A DNA stretch of 64,000 nt, taken from Edaphochlamys debaryana. Lineage: Eukaryota; Chlorophyta; Chlorophyceae; Chlamydomonadales. Below, piece by piece: positions 58,112-64,000 of the stretch (position 1 is the stretch's first letter; each line of letters starts with the position of its first letter). Under the pieces are notes generated by a model, which ran no database searches, had not been told where the DNA came from, and was given only the letters and a program-made list of their open reading frames with translations. The translations under genes and the position numbers were made by a program. Where the stretch lies: NCBI GenBank assembly GCA_016858145.1, contig JAEHOE010000108.1:124001-188000 (forward strand), read 5' to 3'.

Positions 58112-60172
58112 ATGGCCATCATGGCGCGAGCGCTGCCGAATGCGCACAGCGCAGCTGCGCTGTTCCTCATGGCGCTTTCCGTCGTGGCTGCTGCCATGCC
58201 ACCCAAGGACCTGTGCACCAGGACCCTTGTCGTGACGGAGGTCTACAATGACGACGGCTGGTCCATGCCTGCTCACCTGCGCGAGGTCTCCGACAACATT
58301 GTGAGTGGACTGCTGGTACATCTGCGGCAGTGATCACTGCTGTCACTGTTTAGGCCCAAAACGCTGGCAGTGAGAACCGCGCATGGCCGACATGCGCCTA
58401 AGGACCTTACTCGTTTGCGTCGCGCAGACCAACATCATCGGCTACACGACCGGCTACAACGACCCTGCAGTAAGCGGGGGGACAGATACCCAGATATCTT
58501 GCTTGAGTCTGAACTCTCGCTCATGACTCTGCATGACTGTCGCGCACTATAAGCCCCGAGTCCTCCCTTCATCTTGCACTGCGTTCCACCTGTTGATGTA
58601 GGTCTGGGGCGGCAGTGGCACCTCGACGCGCAGGGTGAGTGGACGATCGTGAGGGCGACCCACGAAGGGGGCGGTTAGAGCCTGGGGGAGCGCGAACTCG
58701 GCCCGACTCGGCCTTTCCGGCCCCTTAGGCACTGGTTAGCCGAGGTTATTGGCTGGCAGCAGCTATCACAGCCCAGCGGGTGCCTGAATCCATTCCCAAT
58801 GCCCTTTGGGCCCAACACTGACCCCCTCCACGCACCCGAGACCGCCGAGACCCGCCCCCTCTCGTGCCCTCCGTCCCGCGCGCCTCACCCAGTAGAGCGA
58901 GGCTCGCGCGCACATTTACCGCGCGCGACCCCGCGACGCAACCCCACTCTGCCCTCGTCCCCCCTTTTGCCCCTCGCCCCTCGCTCCCCGCGGCCCCCTG
59001 CTCCTGGTCGCAGGTTGGCACGGTTCTCAGCACCTGCTTCCTTCAGTCGGTGTCCCCTAGCGGCGGCCAGGTGGGGCTCGTGAGATGACGGCAGCGCGCG
59101 AAGACATTCCTAGAGGGCGTCGGTCACGCCTCCAAGACCTGCCTGGGACGTGGGACCCCCTCAACTTGACCTCCCCTCCCCGTCAGCGGCACTGCGCCCC
59201 GTTGTCTGTACTATCCCCCCCCCCCACCCCCGGACCCCGTCCACAGTACAACTACTGCACCGCCACCCTGACCGTTGGCGACTACGGATCCATCTCATGG
59301 ATGGGCCCCTTCAACGATGAGGAGGTACGTACGACACCGTACGGCTGTGCACGGCACATCAAAGCAACCTCTGTCCTGGCTCTCACCTGGCTCTGTTGGC
59401 TGACGCTAACCGCTGGCTGCCCTTTCAGGGCGACGAGTTTTACAACGCCATCACTGGAGGCACCGGTATCTACAACGGCGCTACGGGCAGCGTGCGGGTG
59501 AGTATGGCTTGAGGCTTATGCTAACCGCATAGGGTATGTACTACGGGAAGGCCAGTACACCGCCAGTAGGCAGGTTGCAAGAGTACGGCTGACACACAGC
59601 ACGGGGGAAGAGAGCATGCAGGGCAGGTGCTCAATGCTGTACGGCTGTCCAGACCTCAACCCATGCGTGGCTGGCTGCCTTCCTCCTCATCGAACGGTGC
59701 ACCCCCATACAGCCACTGCCAACCTACTAGCCCCTCCTTTCCCCAAACCTTGCTGCCACAGACCAATGTGCTCAAGACCGCGGAGCTGTGGCGCTACCAG
59801 GTGAGGGAAGGAGAAACGGGCGACGGAGGTTATGCGAACGGTTACGGTTAGGTTACGGTTACGGTTACGAGGTTACGAGCTTTGGCGCTACCAGGTGGGG
59901 GGCGAGCAGCAGCTTGGAGGGGCGGGTGTGGGGGGCGGGTGTGGGCCTGTGGGGGCAGCAAGGAGGGGCAGGGGATGGGAGCAGCTTGGGGGGCGGGTCG
60001 CGGGTAGCTGGGAGCAGCGAATAGGAGCTGCCTGGGGCGCTACGGTAGGTCAAGCAAGGAAAGGCACGACAGGACACGGCAGGGACCTGGGGCCGCATAG
60101 CAAATAACAGCTGTTGACACGACCGGCCCTGTTGCCCCGCAGTTCACTTTCTTGGAGAAGCCCAAGTGCTAA
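58112..60172 (+). CDS. Secreted allene oxide cyclase/dirigent-barrel-like protein (8 exons)
   Basis: Predicted exons: 58112-58300, 58428-58469, 58602-58634, 59014-59070, 59247-59324, 59429-59497, 59762-59800, 60143-60172. All are phase 0 and encode 178 aa. The start context CAAACATGGCC is good for a green alga. Residues 1-28 are a signal peptide (ALFLMALSVVAAAM). The mature part contains TLVVTEVYNDDGW, VGTVLSTCFLQS, YNYCTATLTVGDYGSISWMG, EFYNAITGGTGIYNGATGSV and LWRYQFTFLEKPKC. The order GDYGSIS, then GPF, then ITGGTGIYNGATG follows the allene oxide cyclase/dirigent beta-barrel (FGDYGHIS, GPY, VTGGSGIFEG in plant AOC). Dirigent proteins steer radical coupling in the wall, while AOC makes a jasmonate precursor in plastids. 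Export and small size favour an extracellular dirigent-like role, but the substrate is unknown. Three or four Cys may form disulfides. Confidence 0.82.
59829..59905 (+). repeat. GGTTAC repeats with a duplicated exon end
   Basis: Within the last intron of the barrel gene a (GGTTAC)n-like run at 59,829-59,876 is followed by CTTTGGCGCTACCAGGTGGG. This copies the true exon end at 59,785-59,803 (GAGCTGTGGCGCTACCAGGT), donor included. Confidence 0.8.
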
Positions 60173-61390
60173 GCGAGTGAGTGGCAAGTCGCATGCACGT
60201 GGGACGAGCCTGGAGTGCCCCATGGGTGCCGTACGCCTGCATGTGGCATCCCTAGGGGCCATTCCTACACACGGTAGCGAGCCCTTAGTAGCACCGGCAT
60301 GTGTCATCAGGGCTCAGGGACATAGAGGTGGAGGCATGTGCCAGGGAAGCTGGTGGTATTTTGCCGGGCTTGGGGTATTCATTCAACATCGGACGTTCCT
60401 TCTTTTGCTGATGCGTGTGTGCGTCTGTTGCTACCCGTGTGTGTTTCATCTGTCTTGCGTCACACGGGGTCGTTATCTCTTGTGCAAATTGCAGCCAACA
60501 GGCAACGGTTGTGCTTATAAACAAAATGTGTGCCGCTGTAAGATCAAGTGCGTCCTCCAGCTCGTCTTCTCTTGGACCCTCCCCGCTCAGCACCAGCACC
60601 TGCTGACAAGGGTGGCAGAGAAGGCTGACCAGCCCATCATACACTACACTGCAGTTCTGCCCCAACTTGCAACCACAATTACGGCGTCATTTCATAATTG
60701 CTCCCCGATCACGAACAAAAGGGCCGTTCATACCCAGCCGACTGTGAGGCAATCACCGGTATTGGCGGACGTAAAAGGCCGACCAGCACAGAGGCATCCA
60801 CACCGCCCGCAATTCAACAGTCAGCCCTAGCAGAACACGGGAGCCAAGTCACGTCCACATCCCGGAACGAAGGAGCCCCCTGCCACCACCCAACGATCAT
60901 CAAAGCCTGGCTGGGCACAAATGCTAAGCGCCAGGATCTCGCCACCCTTCAGACGGCCAGAGCAGGTTCATACTAGCTCCCTGTCCATCTTCGCAGCAGA
61001 GCACGAACGCAGTGCTAATTGACCAAGCGCACACTTCTAGCACTTGGGCTCCAGGCAGCCCGTAACAGGCAAACGCCGTTCCGCGCAATGCCAAATCACC
61101 TACTTGCTGCGCCCGGGCAACGCTCGGCAACCCCACAAAGTCAACGGCCTTGTGTCGCCAGTCCCTACAAAGCTCAGCCCACAATGATTTGGGCGGTACT
61201 ATCGGACGCCATTATGAGACCTCAGGAAGGTCATCAACGTTAACAGGTAGAATCTGCCTGTTCCACGCTATTGATGAATCAGGAGGACGCCGCCAATCCG
61301 TGCTGTTCACCATCTAGCTAATGCAAAAGCAGTTGAAGTCTAGCATACTGCAACGCAAACTCATGTCACCTAGCCTAGCAGCCCTGCACC
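60173..61390. other. 3' UTR of the barrel gene and intergenic region
   Basis: The first 380 bp are probably 3' UTR ending after a TGTAA signal. The rest, to the partial gene on the right, is AT-richer than coding sequence and holds no supported feature. Confidence 0.5.
60537..60541 (+). terminator. Putative TGTAA poly-A signal
   Basis: TGTAA is the usual poly-A signal in Chlamydomonas. This copy lies 365 bp after the stop of the secreted barrel gene and is the only convincing one I found downstream of a gene in the window. Confidence 0.5.
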
Positions 61391-64000
61391 TCAAGCCCGG
61401 TCATTGTACCCAGTCTCAGAGTACTGGCCTCCACCCCCCCATACACGTGACCCCACGCTAAGCCCCGAGCATTCAGTCAAACCTGGCCCAGCCCCCCTCC
61501 CGTTCTGGATTCCCTGTGACAATGCAACCTCAGCTGACCTTCCCCTGCAAACGGTTGAGTTCAGACCCCAATCTAGCTCAGCACAGCTCCAGGACCGCTC
61601 GCGCCCATCGCAAACCTGCGGGCATGCCTCACGCCGCATGGACCCTGCGGTACGTACCGCCCGTCTCATCCTCGTAGTCGTCGTCCGAGTAGTCCTCGCC
61701 CCCGCTTCCGCCCTCCACCTCCTCCTCCTCCTCCTCCACCTCCACACCCTCCACGCCCGCCTCCACTTGCTTGTTCTCCGCTGCTCCCTCCTTCGCGGCC
61801 GGCCCTTTCTTGCCTTTGTTCCGCTTTCGCTTCCGCATCCACGGCCCGTCCGACGGCCGCCGGCCCAGTCCGACCAGTCCGCAGCCCTGCTCCTGGTCGG
61901 ACTCGCCCCGGACCAGACCGCGCTCCGCAGCGTCCGACGGCCACGGCTCCCGCCCGAGCGCGCGTGCCACTGCGAACAGCAGCGTGTCGAGGCGGGCCAG
62001 CGTCCGGCCGAACCTGGAGCGGACCGGACCGGACAGGCGCGGGAGGTTCGGATCAGACCGGACATGATAGGACAGGACAGGGTCGGTACGGGACAGGATT
62101 ACAAAGCCGCATGGCAAACAGGAGTCTGCCTAGGCATGCAAAGCGTGCGGCCGAGCCAACACCGGACAGGTCCGGACCATGGCCGGACAGGACGGTGTGT
62201 GCTCCTTAGGCCAGCAAATGCGCAACAAAGTGCAGTCTGAGGAAACCGGACTCCGGAAATGACCGGGCAGGGAGGCCACAGGGCACGGCGCCCCACGGCG
62301 CCGAGGAACGACACATGTCGGGGCCGGGCCGCTAGCTCGCACTCACCGGTACCAGCGCAGGTCGGGCCCCTGGCGTTCCAGGATGGAGCTTATGTTGCCC
62401 ACTCCGCAGGCCTTGACGTCAAAGCCCCTGTTAGCGACCAGGGCGCTTCCGTTCAGAGCGGTCACCTGCGGGGGTGGGCGCCATATGGGGGGCCAGGGGG
62501 ACCGGGGAAAGGGTCAGAGCGTTGCCAAGGGCAGTGGCAGCGGGCGAGTGGGCAGGCGGACCGGACAGACAGGCTGTGGCAGGGTCAGAGCGTCGTCAGG
62601 GGCAGGGATAGCAGGGTTTAGTGCAGGGATCGGGTTGAAGGCTTAGGGCGGGCTGTGGGCCTGAGCGTTGAACAGTGCGAAGATACCGTAGCGGGTGAGG
62701 GAGACCAACGGATTTGAGGCATGGGCTGGCCCAAGGCGGTCCGCGCAGGTCCCCGACCTCCTCACACTCGCAACACCGCAGCACCAACGGCCCCCACCAC
62801 TGCATGCGTCCAGGACCCCTACAAGGCCAGGCGCATGCTCCCTCCCCACTTCTCACCTAGGTGGTCTGCCAACCCCTTTCACGGTCCGGCGCCCCAGGAC
62901 CCCAGCCCGCCAAGTCCACCTCTGCTGCTTCTTTCACCAAGCCCAAGCTCACTGGCCCCTTAGCCCGCTGCAAGACCAGGCCCAGGCCCCCATGCTCCCT
63001 CCCCACCTCTGCCAGCGTGGTCTGCCAACCCAGGGCCGAGCCCTCTGCCCAGTCCTCTGCGCCTCTTTCCCCCAGCTCTCCCCCCCAGCCCCCAGCCCGA
63101 AGCCCACACTGCCCACCTCTGCCAGGGTGGTCTGCCAGCCCAGGCCCGAGCGCATCACAGCCTCTGCGGCCTGGTGGCCCCCGTTGAGGTCCATCACCTG
63201 TGGGGGCGGCGGGCGCAGGGAAGAGGCCGTGAAGAGGGAGGGAAGGGGGTGAAAGGGAGGCGGGCGTGTGGGGAAGGCCTACCGGACTCAACGCTGTGAT
63301 CTGTCGCTGCCAGCAGTCGTGCTGTCTCGTCATTGCATGCAGGTGCGTTGACCCTCTCAGGCCTTCCGCTTGCGGCCCCTTCCAGTCAACAGCTGGCTCT
63401 CCGCACGTCCCCCCACCCCCGCCCCCTCACCAGGTCAAACTGCACCAGCTGCTGCTTGGCCACCTGCTCGTGTGCGGGACCGATCCCGCCCAGGGGGGTG
63501 TGAAACCCTGTCTCGCCCAGCAGCGTCCTGGGGGCGCGGGGCGTGGGGGACGGAAGGGTATCTTCAGGGAAGGCAGGTCGATTGGCAATGGGCGGGGCCC
63601 CTCCGCAGGCCCAACCCAGGCCCCAACGAGGCCCCCGCAAGACCCTACGCGGGTCCACACAGCCTGGGCCCGCCCCAAAGCACACCTGACGCATCTGCAC
63701 TTGCGGGCGATGGGCAGGCCCAACGAGCGCCTCCCACAGGCCCCACTCGGGCCCTACGCGGGCCCAGACCTTGGGCCCAACCCGGGTCCACCACGCACCT
63801 GATGTTGTAGTTGTCGGTAATGGGCGGCGTGAGTGCCTCCCACAGCGCCCCCGGTGCGTTGCAGAAGCCGTCCTCAAAGGTGGGTGGGACCTCCGGGCCG
63901 TTGGGCGGCAGTCGTTTGTTGTAGAGGCTCTCGCGCAGGAACGGCAGCATGAACTTGATGTTGGACAGCAGCCGGGCGGTGGGTTCGCTGCGGGGCGTAA
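61391..64000 (-). CDS. 3' part of an unrecognised gene with acidic tail (runs off the window)
   Basis: Confident exons in transcript order: from the right edge (about 63987) to 63799, 63527-63431, 63197-63117, 62465-62347, 62013-61658. A possible extra exon lies near 62,650-62,720 (SLTRYGIFALFNAQA), and a terminal exon lies somewhere in 61,391-61,560. Phases agree for the listed exons. Readable blocks are IKFMLPFLRESLYNKRLPPN, FEDGFCNAPGALWEAL, TLLGETGFHTPLGG, VMDLNGGHQAAEAVMRSG, VTALNGSALVANRGFDV and FGRTLARLDTLLFAVARAL. The C-terminal exon is strongly charged: a basic KRKRNKGKK cluster, then Glu-rich and DYSDDDYEDE runs. I do not recognise the family, and the N-terminus is outside the window. 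The introns near 61,990-62,200 carry loose GGACCGGACA-type repeats. Confidence 0.6.

Noticed and set aside
59829..59876. GGTTAC repeats as a telomere-like array
   Set aside because: The unit differs from the TTTTAGGG repeat of Chlamydomonas, is only a few copies long and lies inside an intron.

Overview
This is nuclear DNA of a eukaryote, most likely a chlamydomonadalean (volvocine) green alga. It is GC-rich. Its genes are broken by many short GT-AG introns with GTGAG/GTGCG donors and CAG acceptors. Proteins carry long Gly, Ala and Ser inserts. Two genes look like pherophorin-type secreted wall proteins, and two belong to the F-box-like/ankyrin class common in Chlamydomonas. All exon structures below were inferred by eye from splice signals, reading phase and comparison between paralogues.

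Layout. 0-4.4 kb holds no clear gene, only one short open segment and a degenerate repeat. 4.4-14.3 kb (minus) is a tandem pair of secreted pherophorin-like genes with matching intron positions and the same C-terminus. 14.8-23.1 kb (minus) is a greatly enlarged oligopeptidase B (S9A serine peptidase). Divergent from it, 23.9-28.0 kb (plus) encodes a class-III PLP enzyme of the ethanolamine-phosphate/5-phosphohydroxylysine phospho-lyase group.

29.4-57.8 kb is a rearranged, duplicated block. Two ankyrin genes (29.8-31.8 plus; 55.4-57.4 minus) face each other. They share coding sequence and several hundred bases of 5' flank. Between them lie three members of a gene family I do not recognise: X3 (39.4-36.3 minus, cut short), X1 (40.7-46.3 plus, frameshifted) and X2 (53.5-48.2 minus, intact, about 877 aa). 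X1 and X2 are tail to tail around a poly-C/poly-G inverted repeat near 47.2 kb, as expected for an old inverted duplication. The 3' part of the left ankyrin gene plus its flank is copied again at 33.9-35.3 kb as a pseudogene. A small organelle-type membrane protein gene sits at 33.1-33.5 kb.

58.1-60.2 kb (plus) encodes a small secreted protein of the allene oxide cyclase/dirigent barrel type. The window ends in the 3' part of an unrecognised minus-strand gene with an acidic tail.

The genes do not form one pathway. The pherophorin-like proteins and the secreted barrel protein would act in the extracellular matrix, and the peptidase and PLP enzyme are metabolic. The main theme is local gene-family birth and decay: tandem and inverted copies, frameshifts, truncation, an exon duplication, and minisatellites that carry splice sites.
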